Below, one piece after another: positions 1 to 21,680 of a stretch of 64,000 nucleotides of DNA. The DNA is from Sinohyriopsis cumingii (Eukaryota; Mollusca; Bivalvia; Unionida; Unionidae). The DNA lies in assembly GCA_028554795.2 (NCBI GenBank), contig CM068838.1, positions 94,529,974-94,593,973 of the forward strand. The letters are read 5' to 3'. The notes under the pieces are model-generated. The model ran no database searches. It saw nothing but the letters and a program-made list of their open reading frames with translations, and was not told where the DNA came from. Made by a program: the position numbers and the translations under genes. Position 1 is the first letter of the stretch, and every line of letters starts with the position of its first letter.

Positions 1-975
1 ATTTGCTGAGTAGGATCAGGCCGTTGCTGTTCATCTATCCGACATCATGCTTATTAAGCCCACCTTTTAATCGACCATAACCGCAACCAACACTGGCGGT
101 GAAGTCCCCAAGTTGTATGATCTTCTCATCAGCTAAAACTGAGCTAAGTACAAAGCAAAGTTCCATATAGAACTGCTCAATGGTTTCCGCTGGACTCGAA
201 AGGGTAGGGTTGTAGCCGTTGATGATTGTTGCGTGGCATTTGTGGCTGATAGGTAATCGCAGTTTCATTAGCCTCTCACTGATACAAACAGGTAGGTCTG
301 GAAGCTGCTTCAGAAGACTTGATTTGATAGCCAGTCGACTCCGTGGCTCTTGTCTTCGTTTTGGGCTTTTCCATTCCAGGCGAATGTGTAGCCGCCTACT
401 AGCTCAGTCTGAGCACCCTCCTCTGCAAACCTGGTTTCACTCATGGCTGCAATGTCGATATTGTAGCGTGAAAGCATCTTAGCAACTAGAGCTTTTCTAC
501 TGTGAGGTCTTCCTACGTACTTTTTGTCCACGAGAGTACGGATGTTCCATGCTCCTATAAGAAGTTTTCTCTTTGATAGTTTCGACCGCAGATATGGATG
601 GTCTTCGCAGATGCGGAAAGCTGGCCGGATTTTGAATGGCATACTATTTTAGGCCACCTTTTCCAGTCCTCTCGCTATGCAGGGTGAGCAGCGCTGTCAA
701 GAAACGTTCTGCTCAGTCGGCGTGGATGCTGCCGAACTGTTCTGCTGCTGTGGGTTCAGAGCAGAGTTGCCACTTGTCCAAGAACAGCCTAATTACAGGT
801 CTCTGACTACAACTCCGAATGGTCATCTCCACCTATTGTGTCGCCGGTTGCCCATCGCTGTAGGACTTTGGTAGGTGTAGGTAACGATCAATGAATGTGA
901 TGGTGAGGATGAATGATAGGTGCACAACATAACCTGTGCGTGAAGCAGATGAAAGTGAAACAGCCTTTGCCCGGA

Positions 976-1044
<69 letters not shown>

Positions 1045-1480
1045 GGTAGTTTGAACTCACTGGTACGAAGATTCGTCACGGCTGAGGACTACTTCAGCTA
1101 CATTGGATGTCTATGATGTCTTCATTGACTTGCCATGCCCTGCGCTCCTCACAAAGCGTTTACAGATTCGTCTTCTTGGCCGTTGAATCACTCAGTTCAT
1201 CTCTTCCGCCCAGTCTGTCGAAGCTGGCCTTGTATGCAAGGATATGCAAGATAATAAGTCACAGAGTGTTTGAGGCACGTCGGCTACCCTCAGCTTGGTT
1301 TATCCAACCAGTCGAAGTCATTGCTCGTTCTTTGGCCGCTGCGTATGCTACAGATCCTTAGAGCCACAGATGAGAACTTAGCGCCTGGTGGAAACCAAAG
1401 GTGGACAAGCTACTCCCGAAGGAGCACGACGTGCTTCTCCACCAGAGGTACTACCCGTCCCAGAGCACCCCGAACACCAC
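1..1480 (-). mobile_element. APE-type non-LTR retrotransposon (LINE), 5' part, broken, runs off left edge
   Basis: Two minus-strand reading frames in different phases (642-310, then 268-35) together resemble the N-terminal apurinic-type endonuclease of LINEs often labelled craniofacial-development-protein-2-like. The first contains a GAWNIRTL start motif and an MSETRF motif carrying the metal-binding Glu. The second contains the LGDFTASVG motif, matching the usual GDFNA(S/A)VG. The phase change between about 268 and 310 shows a frameshift, so this copy is dead. DNA from 643 to about 1480 looks like the element's 5' untranslated region, ending at an (ATAC)n tract. The reverse transcriptase would lie left of the window. 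The family assignment is from motif recognition; the exact clade is not resolved. Confidence 0.7.
982..1039. repeat. (CT)n microsatellite
   Basis: An uninterrupted CT run of about 58 bases lies within the presumed 5' region of the LINE fragment. Short ORFs called across it on either strand are artefacts of the repeat. Confidence 0.95.
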
Positions 1481-1481
1481 A

Positions 1482-1513
1482 TGCATACATACATACATAC
1501 ATACATACATACA
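1482..1513. repeat. (ATAC)n microsatellite at LINE 5' junction
   Basis: About eight ATAC units lie directly beyond the last recognisable LINE sequence and may mark the insertion junction. Confidence 0.9.
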
Positions 1514-1515
1514 CT

Positions 1516-2479
1516 TAAGAAAAGTTAAAGTATCAAAATAATCATTTACTTTCCCTTAACATCTTCTTTGCTAAGACATTGTACGCGATAAAACGGAAAG
1601 TATAATGACATAAAACGATTTGTTAAGTTAGAATTAGAACAAGCAAAGATGTGAAGAGTAGTTTCATTTGATGAAGAAAACTGGTTTATTTTGAAAAAGA
1701 TTGATGTAAGCTAGAGAAAAACGTTGTCTTCGGTAATGCATAGAAACTTTAAGAATACTAAAAGTGGCAAGAAAAACTAAAATGAGAAATGTATTCTGGA
1801 GAAACGTAAAGTAAGCAGGAATCCCAAAATTATAACTACAATGTCAAAGCAAAAGAATAGCAAATACTTTTCTACAAACAGGAGATAAAATGCTAGTGGA
1901 CACTTCGAATCTATTGGTGGGCTTATCGATAACTGCTTCACTTTTAGTTACATAAATGGAAGCGGCGGTCTGCGAACGGAATATGTTTTCAAATACGATT
2001 GAAAAGAAAGAGTAAATTATGCAGTTTAATTTAAGAACTAAATTTCCTTGCAGGTTATTGCAATATTTAAAATGCTAAAAAGCTATGACTATAGTTTATT
2101 AACGATCGAAGTGCACACAAGCCCATATTAATATCAAATGGATTTTATCAGATCGAAATACAGAAAGCGTCAAAGTGAGAATTAATAGTAAAGACGATAA
2201 TAAAAAAAGCTTAAATATTAAATATCAAACGCATGTTCTAACGTTTTAGCTACACCTCGCAATGATTAGACAGTGTGTATAACCAATTATCTACAATACA
2301 TTACTTTATGGCTCTCTTTTACCCTCTGTACCATCCTACAAAAATACTTTTTGTTCACCCATAACTAATGTGTACGAGATTCTCGCAACATTTTTCTGAA
2401 TGATATACTTTTAATAACATTGAAAATTGTAAAATATTTTCACAAATTTTTGACATAAAATTCCGAGCAACAATTGTAC
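1516..2479. other. Anonymous AT-rich intergenic DNA
   Basis: No ORF, RNA gene or repeat family is recognisable. The sequence is AT-rich with scattered stops in all frames. Confidence 0.6.
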
Positions 2480-2730
2480 ATCTTACTTTTTCTGACAGTG
2501 CTCGCAGATGAAATGGGGTGCCCAGGTTTTTCTTGATCCCCGACAGGCAAGCCGAAATATGCCTTGTAGGCGTCAAACAACTTAGCCGATGCTTCCACGG
2601 AGTACGGTTAGCTCTTGTAGTGATACATTGGCCGCAGACATAACAAATTTCGCCGGCCAGATGCTTGCAGCCTCTTGATGCTATCTCAGCAAAATGCAGA
2701 TATGTATGTGCTGGCAGCTGGAACTAAACT
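2480..2730 (-). pseudogene. Degraded fragment of an invertebrate repeat-associated Cys-rich coding module
   Basis: On the minus strand one frame reads GEICYVCGQ and, after a phase change, another reads AYKAYFGLPVGDQEKP. This pattern (Cys-x2-Cys, then YFG...GDQ..K.WAPH) recurs in many uncharacterised, probably transposon-associated, invertebrate predicted proteins. Frameshifts and the lack of a longer frame mark it as a relic. I do not know the function of the intact family, and the assignment rests on pattern memory only. Confidence 0.4.
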
Positions 2731-2739
2731 GAACGGGTG

Positions 2740-4948
2740 GGCTTAAGGCACCTGTATGTGTATTACTGGAAAGTTCTAGGAAGTTCTAGAAGTTACTCCA
2801 AATTTACTCATCACCGACTCTATCTGTTCTGGAAACTAGGTAAATTTCAAAATATCACTGCCCTGGTCACAAAAGCAATGTTTATGGGGAATACTAGCGA
2901 TTTTCTGTACTTTTGAGGCATAAGCAGTTCGGAAATAACACTTACTACTCAAGAAAAAAAAACAAGAAAAAAAAGAGTTTGTTACACGGTGTTTTCATCT
3001 TTTAATGCTGAAACAATAATAAACTACTCCTGTTGCCAAATATGTATCATCCGATTAAAGCACGAGTATTTGACACTTGCACATGATACATCAAAGAGTT
3101 TGCAAATACGTCAGATACCATATAACCAAATTAGACTTAATTTACTACTTGGAGAAAAAAACATTGGTTTAGCAAGGAACTAGGCAAAATGTGATACAAT
3201 TTTCTAAAAGTGGTAAATTAAATATAATGTAAGAGATTCACTCTACATTAAAATTTAGAGCTGTAAACAATTTGATGTATTAATTAGGTGGGATATGAGA
3301 AGAAATATATAGTGCCAACCAGATTAAAAACCTTATTATAACCTAATGAGCAGGTAAATAGAGATGTCGGGTAACCAAACAAATACCACCAGAAAATATA
3401 AATTAGTACATTTTAAACGAATGAATCATTAGATTCAAAGATACAATCGAACAATTAATAAGATCATGATTTTAAAAAGTACCAGGGAGAGAAAAGGTCA
3501 TGAGGTCATATTATTACGTTTTCATTGAAAAAGGGACATACTGATTTCCAAAAGTAAATTGAAAATTTTTGAAAATATTGAGGATGTGTCTATACCTAAA
3601 ACAGACTCTATTGGTATATAGCTGAATGGCCAAGAAAACTAAGAGAGACATTGGACTATACTGGTCCAGTGCAAGCATTAAATTCTAGATAGTATCAATG
3701 GAATCAGAGACAGGGGTCATATAAATAAAACGCAACAAAACGATGCAGCTATAAATGCTAAATTGCACGATTTTACAAGACATTGAGTTTAAAGTTAAAG
3801 AACAGTTACCACTGGGTAAAAGACTTTAACAACTGTTGTAAAACAAATTGCCATTTTTGTTACAATAACTGATGTAATAACAACAAGTCTTGGTTTAAAA
3901 CCTTTACCGAGGGAAGCAGGTGATGGTGATTGATGAAGGTGGAGATAGTAGTATCGATGATGATTCGTTCATTCATCAATTTAAAATAGGCTTGCAAAAT
4001 ACTGTAACTATGTTCTTCAGGAAGCTAACGTATCAGCAGCATTGACTGACATTCCTGATAATGTAAGGTTCAAACATTAGCAGGATAAGACATGTCGGTA
4101 TTAAAATTATACAAATGTATGTTAGACCTATTTTTCTTTCTGTTGGATTAAGATAGAGTTGGTAGCGAGAATTGGGACAACAGTTCCTTACTTGACGAAA
4201 TCTAGATAACGATTATACACTTATGTTATACTTTTATATGATAAATGCCATGCTGCTGAGTGCAACTGATTTTGCTAAATGTTTGTATCTCACTGTACAT
4301 TATTCATCTGTCTTATTCCATATATCTATTCAATGAACTATCATCATCAAACTTAAAAGTGCAAAGATGAAAGCATTTAGGGGCTTGTATGTAAGATGCT
4401 GAAATTTTGCGCAATGAGTTTGTTTGTTAAGGTGCGCCATTTCTTATTGTTTTTGTCCATCTTTGTGATCTACTTCTTTGTTTTGCTTTTTATATAGGCT
4501 GAAGCCCATTATTCATTTATCAACAAGAGTTCAGCACGCTTATACGCACGGTTTTATATCGTTATATCAAACATTTTATCTATATGAAATTATGAAAGAT
4601 AAAGTACAAAGTCATTGAATGAGCAGCCGCTAAGATAGGTCGTACTTTTTTATTTTAATAGTTTGACTGTAAAGCCTACTTTCATGAGATTATCGTTATA
4701 ATGGTACATTCTACTTATATAAGATATTTGCTTGAAATAACTACCGGGTGTAATTTCTGGATGAAATAGGGTGGCTATCTGGCTCCAGAAGACTCTTCCT
4801 GAAATAGACTGGGAATGAATGAATTTCTACAGGTAGATATTTGATAATATTTTTATGTTTTTATTATCACATATTTGGAACAATGGTGGCATAGTACGAA
4901 CAAATCTCGAAGGCTGTCGCCAAAGTTGTCAAAAGTTTTGATTACTTT
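2740..4948. other. Anonymous AT-rich intergenic DNA
   Basis: Only short chance ORFs are present, including one at 2989-3183 that has no recognisable motif. I see no RNA gene and no obvious repeat. Confidence 0.6.
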
Positions 4949-5700
4949 TCATGGTCGACAGTTTTTTTGTGTTATTTCATGTGGGCCTAATTTGATTACA
5001 TTACTAACGTGGCTGTTTCTATCAACATATCCTTTTAACATATTTATATGGCAAATTTGTTTTTGTTTTCTGCTCCCAGGAGTATTGATGATATAATATA
5101 AATCACTTACTTTGTTTTCACCTCTGTGATTATAATAGTACTTAGCCTGAACAGGAGTTTGGAGTAAGGGCGAAAGAGCCAGAACTATATCACCAGATTG
5201 AAAAATTATTTCCTTTATATTTATGTCACACATTCATTTCAGGCTTGACTGAGTAGATTGAGGATTAGTTCACGCAACCTTACAAGCCTTGACAAGCCTT
5301 GACAACGTGTATTTAAAATCAGGAACAGGATCGAGAACATTCATTTCTGTCTTCATTTGAAAGCAGCTTATCTTTTAATAATTTATTACTCCACAGGCAA
5401 TGTGTCCGAAAACTAGTTCAGAGGGCCTAAAGATTATAAAACTAATCCCCTAACAACAAATAACGGAAACCAAATATGGACCATGGTCTCAATCTTTTCC
5501 GGTGTCAAATTAATATGACCGAATCATACCTTTCCAAAGTTTGATGAATTCTTTCTAGAGCCCATTGGCTTTCTGGGTGATATGCAGAATACTTGAATGG
5601 CTGGATGTTTAATTCATGCATAACTTGCTAGAACATTTCCAGACTTAAAACATGACCCTTGACGATAATTATAGAGATACTATAATATAACATCAGTAGC
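4949..5700 (-). mobile_element. Ty3/gypsy LTR retrotransposon pol remnant (integrase 3' half)
   Basis: Near 5545-5600 the minus strand encodes SAYHPESQ followed by ALERIHQTLK, the segment around the catalytic Glu of Ty3/gypsy integrases. Further downstream (5233-4949) the frame reads FQSGDIVLAL, then TPVQAKY, VSDLYYIINTP and ICHINMLKGY, which matches the integrase C-terminal GPY/F-type module. The region between has several stops and phase changes, so this is a relic. No LTR was identified. It ends within about 10 bp of the start of the 4.7 kb tandem repeat array. Confidence 0.75.
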
Positions 5701-5710
5701 TTACAGGTTA

Positions 5711-18054
<12,344 letters not shown>

Positions 18055-18313
18055 AGCAGCAGGGGGGGGCGAATCCGACATTTTGTCCAATCGTCATTTG
18101 GCTTAATTAATACTTTCTGCACTCAACGATCTAGTGTCGTCAGCGCCTGGTAAAAAAAAAACGACGTCGTCGTTGGGGGATCGTCCAAACGTCATTTGGT
18201 TTAATTAACACCTTCTGCGCGTCGATCCCCAGCGTCGTCAGCGTCCGGTAAGCACATCGACGACCGCGTCGATGTCATCGCCCCCCCTGCTGCTAAGTGG
18301 TTATTTACAATGA
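18055..18313 (+). repeat. Polinton 1 left terminal inverted repeat
   Basis: The sequence is the reverse complement of 33838-34090, differing in one homopolymer length (8 G against 7 C) and a 3 bp indel near the inner end. The outer 240 bp is itself bounded by inverted ends: AGCAGCAG plus a G run at 18055 and a C run plus CTGCTGCT ending at 18294. Inside lie two diverged 70 bp direct repeats (18084-18153 and 18182-18251) and two small hairpins: AACGACG-T-CGTCGTT near 18160 and ACATCGACG/CGTCGATGT near 18253-18275. Confidence 0.95.
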
Positions 18314-18326
18314 AAATTATTTACAA

Positions 18327-18989
18327 CTAACCGAATATTTGGTCAAGTCCGATACGATATCGTGTCCGAGGGTCATGTAAATTTATCGTTACAAATCCAT
18401 GTGGGGTCGACTGAGCATGACTAAAAAAGTTTCGAAAACCATTAAAGTCCATGTCACCGCCGCACCATGTCTGCCAAATATTTCGTAGCGTGTGTGTATC
18501 AACGCCGTTGAATACAGCAAGAATATTGCAGTTGTCTCTGATTACTTTTGGAATCTGAGTGTATCGTTGAGTGACATATATCACGTCAGTGTTTTTATGC
18601 CTGCCTCTGGAAAATATCCTAGCTGGGTTTTTTTGATTGTCTAACATAACATCATCGTACACGACTAGATTGTTAACGTCGCCATCAATATCATCAATAC
18701 CTGGTGCATCATTGATATCTGTAATAAACTCAATAACATTTTTTTTAGCGATCGCTGATGCATTCTCGTTGAAATCTTTTAACACCTCGTAGCATCGTTG
18801 ATCATCTACGCTAGGAGCAACCAAATACAACTTATCCCACTTCATCCATCTCATTATTAAATTGAGTAACAATTGCGTCTTGCCGGATCCAGATGGTCCG
18901 ATGATAATCATCCGGATCTAGTTTGGTAACGCTGCAACATGCTTAACTAGTTCTCTTGTTTTAGTCGCCGAAAAATCAATTATATTCAT
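18327..18989 (-). pseudogene. FtsK/HerA-type packaging ATPase, nonsense codon near N-terminus
   Basis: This A32-like genome-packaging ATPase would pump element DNA into capsids. The open part (194 codons from 18911) has a Walker A motif GPSGSGKT at residues 5-12, a Walker B-like LVVYDDVM, and a sensor-like YVTQRYTQIPK. The natural start by comparison with the homologue at 61903 is ATG at 18989, and that N-terminus is still recognisable. Codon 24 (18920-18918) is TAG. An internal Met follows three codons later, just before Walker A, so a shortened product could still be made. The start is divergent from the gene at 19007, with only 17 bp between them. The family is clear; activity is doubtful. 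Confidence 0.88.
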
Positions 18990-19006
18990 ATCTCTATACA
19001 TAAATT

Positions 19007-19530
19007 ATGGATCTATATTGTGTGAAGTGTAGAGTACGTACTGGCACAAATGATATGACAACCGCTACAACAAGAAATAACAGATCGGCCCTTACTGGTA
19101 AGTGTGCACAATGCGGTACAAAGAAATTTAGATTTATTTCTATTAAACCCGGGGATGTTTTAAAAAAAAGCGAGGAGGTGATATTGCAGCCAGGTTATCA
19201 AAACTCCCCGGAACCCCGTGGGCAAAGTATCCAGGAGAAAAGCACCTCCCAGGATATAGCTACTGTGGCCCCGGAACACGATTAGATATCAGACTCGATG
19301 ATCAAAATCAACCCAAACCCGGTGAGTACCCAATAAACGCTATCGATAAGGCGTGTCATGCTCATGATGTTGCTTACAAAAGTAGCGATCTGCAACAGCG
19401 TCATATCGCGGACGTAAAATTAATTCACGCGTTAAATACTATTCCTGATAAATCCGTCAAAGAAAAATTGGCCTCATGGTTGGTAAAATCGGCTATGAAA
19501 GGTAAATTAATGATGGGCGCTGGTAATTAA
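19007..19530 (+). pseudogene. Zinc-ribbon (DUF5679-like) plus phospholipase A2 protein, frameshifted
   Basis: The first frame (19007-19285) starts MDLYCVKCRVRT and carries two Cys-x2-Cys pairs forming a small zinc ribbon of the DUF5679 type. The continuation lies in another phase up to TAA at 19528-19530. It encodes a PLA2 module with a calcium-loop-like YCGPGT and the catalytic ACHAHDVAY (His-Asp pair), like the parvovirus VP1-unique PLA2. The phase changes around the eight-A run at 19162-19169. The homologue at 61916-62416 is uninterrupted over 166 codons, which shows the intact layout. In parvoviruses this enzyme acts on endosomal membranes during entry; the same role here is an inference. 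A homopolymer assembly error is an alternative explanation for the break. Confidence 0.85.
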
Positions 19531-19537
19531 TAACAAC

Positions 19538-20482
19538 ATGGAATCCATCTATTATTCTCCGAGAGGATACTGGAAGGGGAAGGCCGCAATTGGTAAGCTT
19601 GCAAGCGCTGCAAAGGTAACAAAGGCAACTGCGGCTAATTGGTTATCCAAACAGGCTATATGGCAAATCTATCTACCACCGCCTAAACAAATCAACTTCT
19701 CGCGCTTTGATGTCAGCGTACCTAATGAAGTTCATCAGGCTGATATACTATTTTTGCCGCATGACAACGGTTACAAATACGCGCTAACCGTAGTTGATGT
19801 TGCGAGTCGATACAAACAAGCGGAGCCGTTAAAAACAAAGTCAGCAACTGAAGTAGCCGCTGCGTTTGAAAGAATTTATCGAAGAGGTCCTCTGCGCTGG
19901 CCAAATCTACTACAAGTTGATCCCGGTAGTGAATTTCGCGGCGCTGTTTTATCAACGCTGAAACATCATAGCGTCGCGATACGACGAGGTCATACTGCGC
20001 TACATCGTGATCAGGCAATTGTTGAACGATTCAATCGGACTCTTGCTGAACGGTTATTTGGATATCAATACGCGAAGGAATTCATCCAAGAAAAACGATC
20101 TCGTGAATGGGTCAAAAGGTTGCCAGGCGTAATTTCAGCGTTAAATAACGAGATTACCCGAGCAATCAACATGAAGCCCAGCGACGCGATTAAATACGAG
20201 TATATACCCGGAAGATCAAAAATAAATAGCGTTTCCAAGCCGATTCTTGGCGATGTCACTGTTAGATATCTATATGAACCAGGAGAGCTTGAAGGCGGTA
20301 AAAAAAGGGCTACTGATCCTATTTGGAGTGTTACCACACATAACATATCAACGATAACACGATCAACTGGTAGACCACCGATCTACAAACTGGATTCAAC
20401 TGCTCCTCAGCGCGGATTTACACGCGAGCAACTACAAGTGATACCTGACGATACTCAATTACCCCCGCGTGGTCTTAACTAG
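19538..20482 (+). CDS. Polinton integrase (rve superfamily, DD35E)
   Basis: This 314-residue retrovirus-like integrase would join element ends to host DNA. An N-terminal helix-turn-helix-like stretch (about residues 14-45) precedes the RNase H-fold core. Candidate catalytic residues are D69 (in HQADILFL), D128 (in LLQVDPGSEF) and E163 (in QAIVERFNR), and the 35-residue D-E spacing fits DD35E. The C-terminal VRYLYEPGELEGG and ATDPIWS stretch is a typical Polinton integrase tail. It starts 7 bp after the PLA2 stop, and its stop is 7 bp before that of the convergent helicase gene. The frame is intact here, in contrast to the copy at 62419. No chromodomain was seen. Confidence 0.93.
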   Translation: MESIYYSPRGYWKGKAAIGKLASAAKVTKATAANWLSKQAIWQIYLPPPKQINFSRFDVSVPNEVHQADILFLPHDNGYKYALTVVDVASRYKQAEPLKTKSATEVAAAFERIYRRGPLRWPNLLQVDPGSEFRGAVLSTLKHHSVAIRRGHTALHRDQAIVERFNRTLAERLFGYQYAKEFIQEKRSREWVKRLPGVISALNNEITRAINMKPSDAIKYEYIPGRSKINSVSKPILGDVTVRYLYEPGELEGGKKRATDPIWSVTTHNISTITRSTGRPPIYKLDSTAPQRGFTREQLQVIPDDTQLPPRGLN

Positions 20483-21551
20483 CGCCGTTGCGTCTATTGC
20501 ACTCAAGACAGGTCAACCTTACATTGTTTTTAACATGACCGAGACTGTTATCGATCCTGTCCACGGTAAATTGGCGAGCGTCTTTATCCGAATAGCGCCA
20601 ACTCATTATACAATTACAACTCGCGCAGTGATTATTCTGTTGTTGTCGTAACGCAATTATTAATTCGGCATCAATATCAAAACGCCGCTGTTTTTTTTTA
20701 TCCTGTTGGCGGTAACCCGAGAGTTTTCTATCAATGACGCTTGCATCGATGGTGACTTTGTCGCCGGCTTCGTCGGTGGCTTCGTCAATAACAATTCTTC
20801 GAAGCTGATTTATTCTCCGTACTCGGGACACTGCAAGATAGACTAGATTCGACCATTCGATGCGATTATCAACCATCCAAACAATTGTGTCCGTGATGGT
20901 TAGTCCCTGCGAGGAATGTATTGTCGTTGCGTATCCTAGCGTCCACGGGGATTTATCAGCACGTAGCGCGTCCTCAACGACGCTGATATCAACGAGCACG
21001 ATATCATTCAGCACGAGAATTTGTTTTTTTGTCCCTGACGCTGTCGGGGCCGGGATTTCAACTTCAATGTTCTGCCGCCGTGTATCCGCGGGTCTATAAC
21101 ATAACGGCACTGGACGCGTTGGAAACTTTTCCTTATGCAACGTAAACAACCTCCGCTGAAGTGTGTCTCTGACTATCTTTCTGCTCGCTACAATTAAATC
21201 GTTTGGTTTCCATGTTTCCCAGAATTCATTTAACGGCGTTTCCGGAATCACCTCGCGGATTATTTCACAATGAATTCTATCCGGCTGTAATCTGAATAAT
21301 TTTTTAACCTCGCGCAGTTGTTCATCAAGTGCTCGGTAATCAGTATCGGTTTCTTCATAATAGTCCACAAAACCCCTTAACCAATCATGTGGACCCTCGC
21401 CGACAAATGGTGGTGGTTGGCCATGATCCCCACACATGATTACCGCTCTATTCGCGAGCAGCAACCAATCAAGAAACATTTGTAAAACGTCTAACGAAAC
21501 AGTACATATTTCGTCCCAGATGATAACCTCGGGAATAAATTTTTCCCCCAT
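20475..21551 (-). CDS. SF1 helicase and HNH nuclease part of the polymerase-helicase frame
   Basis: From the first Met this open part is 358 residues. It has helicase motif II (WDEI, residues 12-15), motif III (CGDHGQPPPF, 40-49), motif V (TIHSSQGLT, 210-218) and motif VI (YLAVSRVRR, 238-246), as in Pif1/RecD-like SF1 helicases. Walker A is absent here; it lies at the end of the polymerase ORF upstream in the same frame. The C-terminus (about 305-358) is an HNH-type zinc nuclease: C309-x2-C312, FTVDRIDN, H339, N343 and C348-x2-C351. The frame stays open back to 21620, where a TAA (21623-21621) interrupts it. It is best read as the C-terminal third of a single gene starting at 23954. Confidence 0.85.
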   Translation of the reverse strand: MGEKFIPEVIIWDEICTVSLDVLQMFLDWLLLANRAVIMCGDHGQPPPFVGEGPHDWLRGFVDYYEETDTDYRALDEQLREVKKLFRLQPDRIHCEIIREVIPETPLNEFWETWKPNDLIVASRKIVRDTLQRRLFTLHKEKFPTRPVPLCYRPADTRRQNIEVEIPAPTASGTKKQILVLNDIVLVDISVVEDALRADKSPWTLGYATTIHSSQGLTITDTIVWMVDNRIEWSNLVYLAVSRVRRINQLRRIVIDEATDEAGDKVTIDASVIDRKLSGYRQQDKKKQRRFDIDAELIIALRQQQNNHCASCNCIMSWRYSDKDARQFTVDRIDNSLGHVKNNVRLTCLECNRRNGAS

Positions 21552-21680
21552 TCGATCAGGAGTCCACTCACCGCCGCTGTCTCGAAAAAAGCTGTGATAA
21601 GTAACGGCGTCAACATTTCGTTATTTTATCTCTCGCGCTAGTCTATGGGTCGGTGTAAGCACGATTATACTTGCCCGCGT

